From: Paenibacillus sp. Soil787
GTDB taxonomy: Bacteria; Bacillota; Bacilli; Paenibacillales; NBRC-103111
Reading direction: 5' to 3'
DNA length: 64,000 nt
Assembly (NCBI RefSeq): GCF_001429545.1
Contig: NZ_LMSP01000003.1
Span: 1-64,000, forward strand
Under the pieces are notes generated by a model. That model made no database searches and was not told the DNA's origin. It saw only the letters and a list, made by a program, of their open reading frames with translations. The position numbers and the translations under genes were made by a program. Below are positions 44,582 to 53,514 of the stretch, piece after piece (position 1 is the first letter of the stretch; every line of letters starts with the position of its first letter).

Positions 44582-45367
44582 TTATTCCTCGCTTGCTGTG
44601 ATCCAATCTATATTTTGCAGATTAGGTTTCCAAGACTGCGGAGCATTCTGATCACAAACGATAGCGTTAATTTGATCCATACCCGAAACTTTGCATAAAG
44701 TTTCCACGCCGATCTTGGAATGATCCACGAGAATGATCGTTTCTTTAGCTACCTGAATCATCTTCGCGGAAATCGAGGAATCATCCAGGGTATATTCCAT
44801 AATACCTGAAAGCGAGATCCCCCCTGGTGAAATGAACGCTTTGCTCACGCGAAATGAATCTATCATTTTTTCGCATACGGTCCCGCTTGTCGAATAGTTT
44901 TCCGCATTCATTTCGCCCCCAAGCAAGATCACTTTGCCTTGGAACAAACCTTGGTTTAAGGAATCCATTAATGTATGGGCCGTCGGCACCGAATTCGTCA
45001 AAATGGTTACTTTATTTACGTTGCGAAGGGAACTCGCCATTTCAAGGATCGTGGTTCCTCCGCCCATGATGATTGTATCTCCGTCATTGACCAATTGGGA
45101 GGCTCTTTTAGCCACTCTCTTCTTTTCTTCAAGGTATACATTTCTTCGCTGGTAAAAAGGAAGTTCTTCCATCTGGGTTTGGATTTTAACGGCTCCGCCA
45201 TGCAAACGCTTCAACAATCCATCCTTTTCCAGCATGTCAAAATCACGACGGATCGTTTCCATGGATACATCAAAAAGTTGGGCCAGATCGGCTGCATTCA
45301 CCCTTCCGTGTGTCTGTAACCGCTCTAAAATAGCATTTTTACGTTCTTCCGCCAATATAGACGACAA
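44582..45367 (-). CDS. DeoR-family transcription regulator
   Basis: About 261 aa. The N-terminal DeoR helix-turn-helix reads VNAADLAQLFDVSMETIRRDFDMLEKDGLL with the family tail RLHGGAV. The C-terminal sensor domain of the ribose-5-phosphate-isomerase-like fold has GGTTILEMA and AFISPGGISL and ends near VDHSKIGVETLCKV. DeoR proteins usually bind sugar phosphates as effectors, consistent with a phosphatase and isomerase in the operon. TTG 45367 has GAGG at 8 nt and is my preferred start; GTG 45376 is the alternative, lying 1 nt after the ATPase stop. It probably regulates its own operon. Confidence 0.9.
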   Translation of the reverse strand: MSSILAEERKNAILERLQTHGRVNAADLAQLFDVSMETIRRDFDMLEKDGLLKRLHGGAVKIQTQMEELPFYQRRNVYLEEKKRVAKRASQLVNDGDTIIMGGGTTILEMASSLRNVNKVTILTNSVPTAHTLMDSLNQGLFQGKVILLGGEMNAENYSTSGTVCEKMIDSFRVSKAFISPGGISLSGIMEYTLDDSSISAKMIQVAKETIILVDHSKIGVETLCKVSGMDQINAIVCDQNAPQSWKPNLQNIDWITASEE

Positions 45368-45377
45368 CTCTTTCACC

Positions 45378-46397
45378 TCACTTTAATAAAATACATTCTG
45401 TTTCCGGAATCCAAACGCGGATGAACTGTCCCTCGGCCAATACGGGTTTGTGAGGAACATTCAATTCATCAACGGTTAAGGTTATATCCTGCGCCTGAAT
45501 CAAGTAACGGCGTACATTCCCGCGAATGGTCATACTCTGGACGGCACCTCCTGCAAGCCATAGTCCCGGTTCTTGCTTCTCGGCATCGTTCAAGTGCAGC
45601 TCGATAACTTCCGGACGGACTGCATAAGTTCCGGACTTTAACCAATGTCCCGATAATTTAACAATATCCTGATCCGTAAATACGTTATAGCTGCCGATAA
45701 ACCGCGCAACAAAGTCATTTTCAGGCGAGGCATAAATCTCCTCTGGTTTACCTTGTTGAACAATCTTTCCGCCGTTCATAATAAAAATGCGATCTGAAAT
45801 CGTCATAGCTTCTTCCTGGTCATGAGTGACGAAAATCATCGTCATCTTGAGCTGCCGCTGAATATTGCGTAATTCGGTTTGCAAGCTTTTCCTAATTTTC
45901 GCATCGAGCGCGCTAAGCGGTTCATCCAAGAGCAAAATATCAGGTTCCGTAACCAGCGCTCGGGCAAGAGCCACACGCTGCTGCTGGCCTCCGGAAAGTT
46001 GATGCGGATATGAGGCTGCTTTATCAGACATATGAACCAACCCGATCACATGATTCACCTTATCGGTAATCTCTTTACGCCCCATTTTTCGCATTTTCAG
46101 TCCGAATGCAACGTTTTCGAATACGGTCATATTGGGAAACAAAGCATAGGATTGAAAAACCATGCCCACATTTCTGCGCTGCGGCGACAACAAGGAAATG
46201 TTATTCCCGTTTACAAGGATCGTCCCCGCATCCAGCACTTCCAAGCCGGCTATGCTTCGCAAAAGCGTGCTTTTGCCGCAGCCGCTCGGGCCCAGCAAGG
46301 TAACCAGCTCTCCTTTTTCAATGGTGAGAGATACTTCCTGTAATACAGTAGAACCCGCATATTGCTTAAATGCTTGATCGATTTGAACATAGCTCAT
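45378..46397 (-). CDS. ABC transporter ATPase, PotA/FbpC type
   Basis: ATP-binding subunit of 339 aa. Motifs: Walker A GPSGCGKST, Q loop FQSYALF, signature LSGGQQQRVALARAL, Walker B DILLLDEPLSALD and switch His VTHDQEEAM. After about residue 235 there is a C-terminal TOBE-like regulatory domain. ATG 46397 has AAGGAG 8 nt upstream and overlaps the permease stop by 4 nt. It pairs with two PotB/PotC-like permeases and an AfuA-like binding protein, an architecture used for iron, polyamines, phosphonates and sugar phosphates. The sugar-phosphate enzymes downstream favour the last. Confidence 0.92.
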   Translation of the reverse strand: MSYVQIDQAFKQYAGSTVLQEVSLTIEKGELVTLLGPSGCGKSTLLRSIAGLEVLDAGTILVNGNNISLLSPQRRNVGMVFQSYALFPNMTVFENVAFGLKMRKMGRKEITDKVNHVIGLVHMSDKAASYPHQLSGGQQQRVALARALVTEPDILLLDEPLSALDAKIRKSLQTELRNIQRQLKMTMIFVTHDQEEAMTISDRIFIMNGGKIVQQGKPEEIYASPENDFVARFIGSYNVFTDQDIVKLSGHWLKSGTYAVRPEVIELHLNDAEKQEPGLWLAGGAVQSMTIRGNVRRYLIQAQDITLTVDELNVPHKPVLAEGQFIRVWIPETECILLK

Positions 46398-47203
46398 GTC
46401 ACATTCTCCTTGATCTCTTCTTTCTTTTGGAACCGTCTTCCTAATTTCAGCGTCATCCAAGAAATCAACAACACCATCAGGAAGTACGATATGACAATGC
46501 TACTAGCCAGATGCCCGTTCTCATTCAAGCGTCGCAACAAATAAATTTGAATCGTTTCATAATATCCACCAATAAGAAAATTAGCCATAACGAACTCGCC
46601 GATTAAGATCGAGAACGATAATAGAGCGGAAACAAGAAGTCCGTTTACCATGTTGGGCAGTACGACAAACGCGAATCCCTTGATTTTACTCGCTCCAAGC
46701 ACTTCAGCGGCTTCCATGAGCTTTCTGGCGTCAATCGTCCGCAAATTGTTTCGGATACCTTGGTACATATAGGGAAGAACCAGAACGTAATACGCTCCAA
46801 TCAGGATCCAGATTGTCCCGGACAAAACAAGCGGACCGCTAGAGTATACTTTGATCAATCCTACGGCTGCGACAACACCCGGAACCGCGAAGGGAATCAT
46901 CACAAGAGCTTGCAGCAAACGTTCCATTTTGGGCACATACATGAACACGACAAACACGGCGATCGATACGGTAACCACGCTTAACAGGATAGCAACTGAA
47001 GATACCAGGAGTGTTCGGCCGACTGCTTGTAAAAATCGGAAATCCGTAAACAGATCCACGTACCAATTCATCGTATAAGAAACCGGAATGATTGTATGGT
47101 GCCATTCTTTGGCGATTGAGTACAAAAACGTTGCCGCCAAGGGCAAGAAGAGATACAGAATAGTTGCAGAAATAATCAGTATATGAATCCACTTTTTCTT
47201 CAT
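46394..47203 (-). CDS. ABC transporter permease, PotC/AfuB type
   Basis: Membrane permease of 269 aa with about six helices. The cytoplasmic EAA loop is MEAAEVLGASKIKGFAFVVLPNM and the C-terminus is strongly basic (GRRFQKKEEIKENVT). It overlaps the preceding permease by 4 nt and the ATPase gene by 4 nt, so all three are translationally coupled. It forms the second half of the channel with the permease at 47200-48048. Confidence 0.9.
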   Translation of the reverse strand: MKKKWIHILIISATILYLFLPLAATFLYSIAKEWHHTIIPVSYTMNWYVDLFTDFRFLQAVGRTLLVSSVAILLSVVTVSIAVFVVFMYVPKMERLLQALVMIPFAVPGVVAAVGLIKVYSSGPLVLSGTIWILIGAYYVLVLPYMYQGIRNNLRTIDARKLMEAAEVLGASKIKGFAFVVLPNMVNGLLVSALLSFSILIGEFVMANFLIGGYYETIQIYLLRRLNENGHLASSIVISYFLMVLLISWMTLKLGRRFQKKEEIKENVT

Positions 47204-48048
47204 TGTAAATCTCTCCTAAACCGCCGCATCATGCGTTCATTGAGCCACATCGCCGCGATCATCATCAATCCTAGAATCACAGCCAAAGCGCTCCCCAATT
47301 GCGGTCGTGTGGCTACATCCCCTGCGACGAGGGACCCGATTCGAATCGGAAGCAAATTATAGCTGCCTCCTACTAAAGCATATGCCGTTGCATATGCACC
47401 CATGGCATTCGCTAACAGGATGCTGAATGTTCCAACTATGCTGGGAGTGATAACGGGTAATCCGATACGCAGCCAAAATTGCAGGGATGACGCCCCAAGC
47501 AAGGCGGAAGATTCACGCCAATTCTTATGAATACCGGAGTAAGCAGGATAAAGCAGCAGGATTGCTAAAGGGACTTGGAAATAAACATATACGGCCACTA
47601 ACCCGCTCCAACTGTACAGTTCGAACGACTTCGCGAGGTCCCATCCCCAATCTTTAAATAGGAGTGTAAAAAGTCCGCTGTTACCGAGCAATATAATAAA
47701 TGCGAACGCAAGCGGCACACCCGAAAAATTGGACGTTAAATTGGAGAACGTAATCAATCCGGACTGGATTTTCTTGGGCATTCGCGTGATGGAATACGAA
47801 GCGCAGAGCGCGATGACCATACCAATAAGACTGGAATATACAGAAATGATCAAGCTATTGCTCATTCCTCGCGTATAATAAGGATTGGTTAAAGCAAGTT
47901 TATACTGCATGAACGTAAACGTGATACCATCGTCAGCAAGAAAGCTGTCACGTACCATGGCTAACAATGGCAGCAACTCGAAACCAATAATCAGCAGCGC
48001 AAACGGCAGCAGCGCAGTGATGGCAAATAGCGTTATTCTAGACTTCAT
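47200..48048 (-). CDS. ABC transporter permease, PotB type
   Basis: Membrane permease of 282 aa from ATG 48048 (GAGGG 8 nt upstream; an in-frame GTG at 48063 overlaps the ribosome site). About six membrane helices; the EAA-like loop is ESSALLGASSLQFWLRIGLPVITPS. It follows the solute-binding gene by about 96 nt, which contains no clear hairpin, and overlaps the next permease by 4 nt. Confidence 0.9.
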   Translation of the reverse strand: MKSRITLFAITALLPFALLIIGFELLPLLAMVRDSFLADDGITFTFMQYKLALTNPYYTRGMSNSLIISVYSSLIGMVIALCASYSITRMPKKIQSGLITFSNLTSNFSGVPLAFAFIILLGNSGLFTLLFKDWGWDLAKSFELYSWSGLVAVYVYFQVPLAILLLYPAYSGIHKNWRESSALLGASSLQFWLRIGLPVITPSIVGTFSILLANAMGAYATAYALVGGSYNLLPIRIGSLVAGDVATRPQLGSALAVILGLMMIAAMWLNERMMRRFRRDLQ

Positions 48049-48144
48049 TCGGACAACCCTCACTTTTGCATGCAGCTTCGGAAATTCTTACCGAATCATC
48101 GACCTGGACCGGATGATCCAGCGCCAGGTCGCCATATTAGGTTT

Positions 48145-49254
48145 TTACTTGATATGAACCAGTACTTGTTCTTGCCACAATTGCGGAATTTTTTTGGATG
48201 TTTCATCCCATAATTTATAATCCGTGATCGGCTTCGCATTTCTATACTGTTCTTTTGGAATCATCTTCTTGGCGATTTCTTCCGGCAATTTGACGTTATC
48301 GCGAATTGGACGGGCAAAGCCTTTGGCCAGGTTGATCTGCCCTTCGTCACTCAAAATAAATTCGCGAGCAAGCTTTGCGGCATTCGGATGAGGCGCATAC
48401 TTGTTAATTATAGTGGTATAACCGCCAATGACGCTTCCTTCTTGCATAATGTTCACTTCAAAGCGATTGGGATCGATCTGGTCTTTAAAGCCCAAAGCCA
48501 CAAAATCCCAAAGTATCGCAATAGGTATCTCACCCTTTTCCAGAGCGGCTTTGGTCGGATCTTTGGCAACTAATCTGTTCTGCTTGGCCAATTTCGAAAA
48601 AAAGCTCAAACCTGGTTCAATGTTGCCCTCATTTCCTCCATGCGCAATGGCAGACGCCAATACACCCATCTGAGCTTGCGATGATTTGGTTACATCTGAG
48701 ATCTGTACTTTATAATCTCCTTTTTCAATATCCTCCCATGTTTTAGGCGGATTTTTCACCTGTGATTTATCAATAAGCACCGCGATCGTACCTTGATAAT
48801 CAACCAAATAGTGCCCGTCCTTATCCTTCGCCCATTCCGGAATATCATTCCAGTAGGAGGTTTTATACGGCATGGTCACTCCTTTTTCCTTTGCAATCTT
48901 TCCGAATGCTATGCCAACATCTCCGATATCCGCCGTAGGATTATTCTTTTCAGCGTCAAATTTGGCGATTTCCTCCGAACTAGTTAAATCGGTATCGGTA
49001 TGGGATAAACCGTATTTGGTTTTAATATCGCCCCAAGTTTCTATCCAATTGGCCCAATCATCGGGCATCCCGACGCTGACGACCTTACCTTCTTGTTTGG
49101 CCAGATTTACTATCTCTTCCAGCGTCTGTTCTTTTGCCGGATCTGGACTATTCGTTGCGATAGGAGCGGAGCCTTGCCCGGAGCCGCATGCGGTAATCCC
49201 CAGAGCAATCGTGCTGATTAATAGAACTGCTTTCCATGAAAGATGTTTTTTCAC
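48145..49254 (-). CDS. AfuA/PotD-like extracellular solute-binding lipoprotein
   Basis: Binding protein of a PotABCD/AfuABC-type importer, 369 aa. The GTG start has GGGGG 9 nt upstream. The lipobox is GITACGS near residue 23, and a Pro/Ser/Thr-rich spacer follows. The mature part has EEIVNLAKQEGKVVSVGMPDDW, typical of the iron/sugar-phosphate/2-aminoethylphosphonate binding-protein group. It is the first gene of the operon of two permeases, ATPase, DeoR regulator, HAD phosphatase, MgtC-like protein and isomerase. A cre-like box lies 74-88 nt upstream. The co-encoded phosphatase and isomerase suggest a sugar phosphate or phosphodiester as ligand (AfuA binds hexose phosphates), but iron-type or phosphonate ligands remain possible. 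Confidence 0.85.
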   Translation of the reverse strand: MKKHLSWKAVLLISTIALGITACGSGQGSAPIATNSPDPAKEQTLEEIVNLAKQEGKVVSVGMPDDWANWIETWGDIKTKYGLSHTDTDLTSSEEIAKFDAEKNNPTADIGDVGIAFGKIAKEKGVTMPYKTSYWNDIPEWAKDKDGHYLVDYQGTIAVLIDKSQVKNPPKTWEDIEKGDYKVQISDVTKSSQAQMGVLASAIAHGGNEGNIEPGLSFFSKLAKQNRLVAKDPTKAALEKGEIPIAILWDFVALGFKDQIDPNRFEVNIMQEGSVIGGYTTIINKYAPHPNAAKLAREFILSDEGQINLAKGFARPIRDNVKLPEEIAKKMIPKEQYRNAKPITDYKLWDETSKKIPQLWQEQVLVHIK

Positions 49255-49575
49255 GTTGAATTTCCCCCTAATTTGGTTATTCTGTGATCTTGAATCTGAT
49301 CCTTGTATCAGCTATCGAATGCTCGCTTTTAAGCGCTTACATTTTTATCATCCTCTTTCTTTCTATATTTGAACATTTAGGGATCGATACCCATATCTCG
49401 GTACGGGTATCTCATCCAAGCGCTAGAGAAAACCTAATAATTTTGCGTTTTTGTTGTTTTATGTGTCTTTATGTGGGTATATACACACAATAAATTATTC
49501 CTTTAGAAATGTCAATACTACCTATTGCCAAAAATGCCGTCCCAAGGTCTGTGAAGAACTTAAACATTCTTATTG
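49255..49575. other. Upstream region of the AfuA-type operon
   Basis: About 320 bp carrying the cre-like box at 49328-49342. The remainder is AT-rich and contains no gene I can support. Transcription from the right stops at the terminator at 49576-49616. Confidence 0.5.
49328..49342 (-). promoter_or_regulatory. cre-like box before the AfuA-type operon
   Basis: The minus-strand ATGTAAGCGCTTAAA matches cre at 14 of 15 positions and is nearly identical to the boxes before the GH51 and GH43 giants. It lies 74-88 nt before the binding-protein start. Confidence 0.6.
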
Positions 49576-49616
49576 TTTAAAAAAACCGTCAGGAAGATTC
49601 CTGACGGTCCTTTTTC
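49576..49616. terminator. Strong terminator closing the GH35 operon
   Basis: A perfect 11-bp stem (ACCGTCAGGAA / TTCCTGACGGT, 2-nt loop as written) is flanked by T runs in both directions, seven T on the minus strand and five on the plus. It would end transcripts coming from the GH35, oxidoreductase and GH2-remnant side. Confidence 0.85.
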
Positions 49617-49675
49617 GTATAAACCCATACGTTTTGAGCATGGGGAGGGATGTGGGGCTCACCGCTGTTCTAAGA

Positions 49676-49801
49676 GGGGAGCGCTATTTTGGTGTTTTCA
49701 CAGCTTTTACAGCACGAATGCAGGAAATAGCGGCCCCTAGTTCCGCGAAAACTGGAAATAAGCGGTTTTGAGCAAAATAGGGTCTCTACGTTCCGCGAGC
49801 A
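49676..49801. repeat. Intergenic repeat element with two 25-nt subunits
   Basis: Two related 25-mers, 49723-49747 and 49773-49797, each end in GTTCCGCG and contain AAATAGSG, with a 50-nt period; a partial third half-copy GGAAATAAGCGG lies between. I recall similar GCG-rich intergenic repeats from Paenibacillus genomes, but this needs a genome search. The end of the GH2 remnant's frame runs into it. Confidence 0.5.
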
Positions 49802-50304
49802 TAGTGTAGTGCCGGGTAGAACAGATAATTACAATTGATACACCGAAATACTTCCCCCTCGCGACTATAACGATGAAAAATATCTTTGCAGCTTATACAC
49901 TGGCTGTAGGTTATTGCACACTTAATATACACCATCGGCCCACTCTCTACATGCGCATGAACAATATCCTGTCTTCGTTGACTTTGATAAAAATAGTAAA
50001 CGAATTTGGGCAGACGGAACGTATCGAAGGTCGCACACTCTGCCAACCGAGGATAACAACCGCGGTCATGGTCAATGCCGACCCATGAGGCATCTCCGCG
50101 CGACCACCTGATGCCATGGTTCCGATTCAGTGACCATTGATAGTTCCAGGCTTACAGCAGCAGCTTCTGTTCTCCCGCGTAGCGCGATACCCGGCTTGTA
50201 CTCTTATGACCGCCGAACTCGTAATCCCCGTACTCTCTATCGAATCCTCCTTTGCCCGGTAGAACCTCCTCCAGCGGACGGGACAACGTTTCATCGCGTT
50301 TCAT
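49786..50304 (-). pseudogene. Decayed GH2-type glycosidase fragment
   Basis: A single reading frame runs from ATG 50304 to 49786 but is broken by TAA at 50152-50154. Either side of the stop it reads like the C-terminal catalytic part of a GH2 beta-galactosidase/beta-glucuronidase relative: REYGDYEFGGHKSTSRVSR, LLL-stop-AWNYQWSLNRNHG, WVGIDHDRGCYP, then FRLPKFVYYFYQSQR and ESGPMVYI. The stop replaces a likely Gln codon (CAA to TAA). The N-terminal two thirds are missing, and the last codons come from the repeat at 49676-49801. It lies in line with the oxidoreductase and GH35 genes, so it was probably once part of that galactoside operon. Confidence 0.75.
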
Positions 50305-50358
50305 ATCTAATTCCTCTATTCTTGTGTATACGACTGAATAGCCTCTTCCTCAGCTAAA

Positions 50359-51636
50359 CTATTCCTTAAGCGGTTTTAATGATTCATAGAATTCATCCAT
50401 TTGGACAACAGAATTCTCCAAACGGGACTTCTCAGCTGCAAAGGCCATAAGGTGGCTTTGGACAGACACATGAGCTGAAGTGAGTCCCGCCTCATTACCG
50501 TCTTGACGTAACAACCTTACGAAATCTTCCATAATGCCTTCGTCTCCCCCGCCATGCCCCTCTTGCGGAGACTCAAGGCGAATAAGCTCTTTTTCCCCTG
50601 TCAAAAATCTCGTGATTTCGATTTCGTTCCGTTCCATATCCGCTCTGATTTGTCCGTTAGATCCCATCAGCTTCAACGATCTCCCGCCTTCAAATGTAAA
50701 TGCGCTCATCGTAAAAGCAACCGTTACCCCGTTATCAAATTCCATATTGACCACCTGATGGTCAACGACATCATTGTCGCAATGGTACACACATCTGCCG
50801 TACGGCCCCTCCTTCAAAGCATGGAGCACGCCTTCGTCGCTTGTATTGTTACTAACGACTGTGCGGAAAACTTTGTTAGTCCAATCATCCCGCTCCATGT
50901 AAATTTTAGGCGCATAATAGGGGCATTCACCTTGAACGGGACATCCGTCCAGACACATTTTAGGTGCACCCTTAGGGGCATTCTCTTTCTGAAAGTGTGT
51001 TAAAGAGCCGAAAGAAGCTATTTTTGTACAATTCGCATCGGCTAACCACAATATAATATCCATATCGTGGCAGCTTTTAGCTAAGATCATCGGGCTGGAT
51101 TCCTTGGATTTTCTCCAGTTGCCTCTTACAAAGCTATGAGCGTAATGGGCATATTCAACATTCTCCGTATGCTGGATCGTAACTAATCTGCCGATGCGGT
51201 CTTGTTGTAACAGCTTTTTAATCGTCTTGAAAAAATCTGTAAATCTTAACACATGGCAGATCGAAAATATCCGCTGGTGCGACTCCGCGATTTCCCCTAA
51301 AATGATGCATTCTATTGGGTCGTTTGACATCGGTTTCTCAAGCAAAACGTGATAACCTTTTTGCAGTGCCTTGAATGCCGGTATAAAGTGCATCTGATCC
51401 TGAGTGCAAACAAGCATGGCATCAGCCAACTTAGGCTTGGCTAATAACTGTTCCCAACTTTCAAAGCCGCGTTCAGCGGGAATATTGTGTTCAAGCATAA
51501 ATTGCTTTCTTCGTACTGGATCAATCTCCGCAACAGCGACAAATTGAATTTGATCCGGATATTTGAGCGCATAAGATGCGTATGCGCCAGCGCCTCTTTG
51601 GCCGGCACCTACAAGGACTGCGGTAATTTTTCTCAA
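50359..51636 (-). CDS. Gfo/Idh/MocA-family oxidoreductase
   Basis: NAD(P)-dependent sugar dehydrogenase-like protein of 425 aa from TTG 51636, which has GGGGGG 6 nt upstream; the frame extends to 51702 but that segment overlaps the spacer after the GH35 gene. The N-terminal Rossmann motif VLVGAGQRGAGAYASYA and the conserved EKPM (LLEKPMSNDP) are present. A Cys cluster CLDGCPVQGECPYYAPK in the middle may bind metal and is found in a subset of the family. It follows the GH35 beta-galactosidase gene by about 67 nt, suggesting oxidation or epimerisation of a released sugar. The substrate is not known. Confidence 0.87.
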   Translation of the reverse strand: MRKITAVLVGAGQRGAGAYASYALKYPDQIQFVAVAEIDPVRRKQFMLEHNIPAERGFESWEQLLAKPKLADAMLVCTQDQMHFIPAFKALQKGYHVLLEKPMSNDPIECIILGEIAESHQRIFSICHVLRFTDFFKTIKKLLQQDRIGRLVTIQHTENVEYAHYAHSFVRGNWRKSKESSPMILAKSCHDMDIILWLADANCTKIASFGSLTHFQKENAPKGAPKMCLDGCPVQGECPYYAPKIYMERDDWTNKVFRTVVSNNTSDEGVLHALKEGPYGRCVYHCDNDVVDHQVVNMEFDNGVTVAFTMSAFTFEGGRSLKLMGSNGQIRADMERNEIEITRFLTGEKELIRLESPQEGHGGGDEGIMEDFVRLLRQDGNEAGLTSAHVSVQSHLMAFAAEKSRLENSVVQMDEFYESLKPLKE

Positions 51637-51703
51637 GATAATCCCCCCAATAATGTTATAGGCGCTTCCGCTTGCGTTAGTCGCCGAAACAATTTCGAAC
51701 AAA

Positions 51704-53476
51704 CTAACCTAACTCAGCAAAGTCTTGAAGAATGGCAATCGGATCGTTGGTGCCATGCAGTTCGAACAGGATTAACTCATTTTCCCCCTCGCGCAGAAGC
51801 GGTCCTGGGATATATAACGTTTTCTGCGGACCAATGTCCCAATAACGTCCGAGATTATAGCCGTTAATGTAAGCCACCCCCTTCGTCCAACCTTCCAGTT
51901 TCAAGAACGTGTCCCCGACCTCGTCAACATGAAACTTGCCTTTATAAAAAGTAGGCGTAAATGAGACATTTTCTTGCATGTCCCCGAACGCGAGTTTCGA
52001 TATATTGTTAAGAGGAAGCGAGTAAATTTTCCAATCGTGCAAAAACCCTCGCTCAAAACGAACCCCTTCTGTAATCCCTTTTGGATCTTTCAAACTATAA
52101 CCGTAATTAATCCGACCCATATTTTCCACTAAAATACTTAATGTCGCGCCTTCGGGAGGTATTTCTACCAGAATATCATTCTCTTTGATTTCCACTGTCT
52201 GATCGTGTGTATTTCTTTCAACCGTCCCCTGATAAATCCCATCCAGGAAAATGAGCGCCCTGTCACGCACTTGTTGAAGGACGAGCTTATTCTTTGCCCT
52301 TGGACCCGATATCTGTGTCATATACAAAATAAAACCGTAATCCTGATCCAGTTGTTCCATCGTTATTGGACATTTACTTGCCACCCTAGAAGACAACTGA
52401 TCAAACGAATCAAATAACCTCGTTTGTTCTGTAAGGCGGACAATGCCGTAATGTTTCTTTGGAATGGAAGAGGGAATTTCAAAATCCGCCAAATCCACAT
52501 ACTTGGAAAGCAATTCTCGAACTGCGATGTATTTGTCCGTAATATCTCCGGATTCATTCAACATCGCGTGATAATCATAACTGGTTGCGATCGGTTCATA
52601 TTTACCTAAAAAACCGGCTCCATTATAAAAACCAAAATTCGTACCGCCGTGGAACATATAGAAATTAACGGAAGCGCCCAATTTCAACATCCGGTCCAGT
52701 ACGTCCACCACATCGTCATTACCTCTCTGATGATGTTCATCTCCCCAATAATCGAACCAGCCATTCCAATATTCCATACATACGAGCGGATTGTCCGGCT
52801 GATATTCCTGCAATTTGGCAAATGCTTCTTCAGGCTGCGATCCGAAATTGACTGTTGCGAACACGTCCGGAATTAACGTACCTCCTTGAAGATTGGAATC
52901 GTCATAACCATCCGAAGTGAACAGAAGCACATCCATTCCACGGTTGATCATGGCTTGCCTTATATACGCCAGATATTCTTTATCTGTGCCATAACTTCCG
53001 TATTCATTTTCAATTTGCATGGCGATAATCGGTCCGCCATTCGTACATAGAAGGGGTTTAAGCCTTGCCAATAATTCGTCGTAATAGGCGTCTATTTTAT
53101 CCAAATAAGGCTTATAGCAACACCGTAATTGCATGGAAGGGTCCTTAAGGAGCCAATAGGGCAACCCGCCAAATTCCCATTCCGCGCAAATATACGGACT
53201 CGGCCGAATAATGACGTGCAATCCCAATTCTCCGGCTAATTGAACAAAACGCTCAACATCAGCGATGCCTTGAAAGTTAAACTGCCTTTCTTGCGGTTCG
53301 TGGACATTCCAGGCTGCATAGGTTTCGACCGTGTTAAAACCGCAAGCTTTTAATTTCAACAACCTGTCTTTCCAATATTCAGGCACAATTCTGAAATAAT
53401 GCATTGCTCCTGACAGGATTCGAATTGGTTCGCCGTTATAAATAAACTGTTTGCCTTCCATTGTGAACGAAGCCAT
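51704..53476 (-). CDS. GH35 beta-galactosidase
   Basis: Glycoside hydrolase family 35, 590 aa. Signatures: RLLKLKACGFNTVETYAAWN, the acid/base Glu158 in IAMQIENEYGSYG and the nucleophile Glu235 in CMEYWNGWFDYWGD; the HGGTNFGFYNGAG loop is also typical. C-terminal beta domains follow from about residue 390. No signal peptide is seen, so it should act on imported galactosides in the cytoplasm. Ribosome site AAGGAG before ATG. It heads a short operon with the oxidoreductase and the decayed GH2 fragment and lies downstream of the giant GH29-like gene across a terminator. Confidence 0.92.
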   Translation of the reverse strand: MASFTMEGKQFIYNGEPIRILSGAMHYFRIVPEYWKDRLLKLKACGFNTVETYAAWNVHEPQERQFNFQGIADVERFVQLAGELGLHVIIRPSPYICAEWEFGGLPYWLLKDPSMQLRCCYKPYLDKIDAYYDELLARLKPLLCTNGGPIIAMQIENEYGSYGTDKEYLAYIRQAMINRGMDVLLFTSDGYDDSNLQGGTLIPDVFATVNFGSQPEEAFAKLQEYQPDNPLVCMEYWNGWFDYWGDEHHQRGNDDVVDVLDRMLKLGASVNFYMFHGGTNFGFYNGAGFLGKYEPIATSYDYHAMLNESGDITDKYIAVRELLSKYVDLADFEIPSSIPKKHYGIVRLTEQTRLFDSFDQLSSRVASKCPITMEQLDQDYGFILYMTQISGPRAKNKLVLQQVRDRALIFLDGIYQGTVERNTHDQTVEIKENDILVEIPPEGATLSILVENMGRINYGYSLKDPKGITEGVRFERGFLHDWKIYSLPLNNISKLAFGDMQENVSFTPTFYKGKFHVDEVGDTFLKLEGWTKGVAYINGYNLGRYWDIGPQKTLYIPGPLLREGENELILFELHGTNDPIAILQDFAELG

Positions 53477-53514
53477 TTTAACATCTCCTTAATTATCATT
53501 TCTCTGCGCAGTAT

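Noticed and set aside
49451-49771. 106-codon plus-strand ORF
   Set aside because: It runs through a strong bidirectional terminator and the intergenic repeat, and has no ribosome site.
49786-50046. CxxC...CxxC pattern (CISCKD, CINCNY) in the last part of the GH2 remnant, suggesting an IS605 TnpB zinc ribbon
   Set aside because: The upstream residues in the same frame (FRLPKFVYYFYQSQR, ESGPMVYI) match GH2 glycosidases much better, and no TnpB catalytic block or IS end was found.
51655-51680. GGCGCTTCCGCTTGCG between the GH35 and oxidoreductase genes, as a cre site
   Set aside because: It lacks the leading ATGTAA and sits within an operon spacer; similarity is limited to the GCGCTT core.
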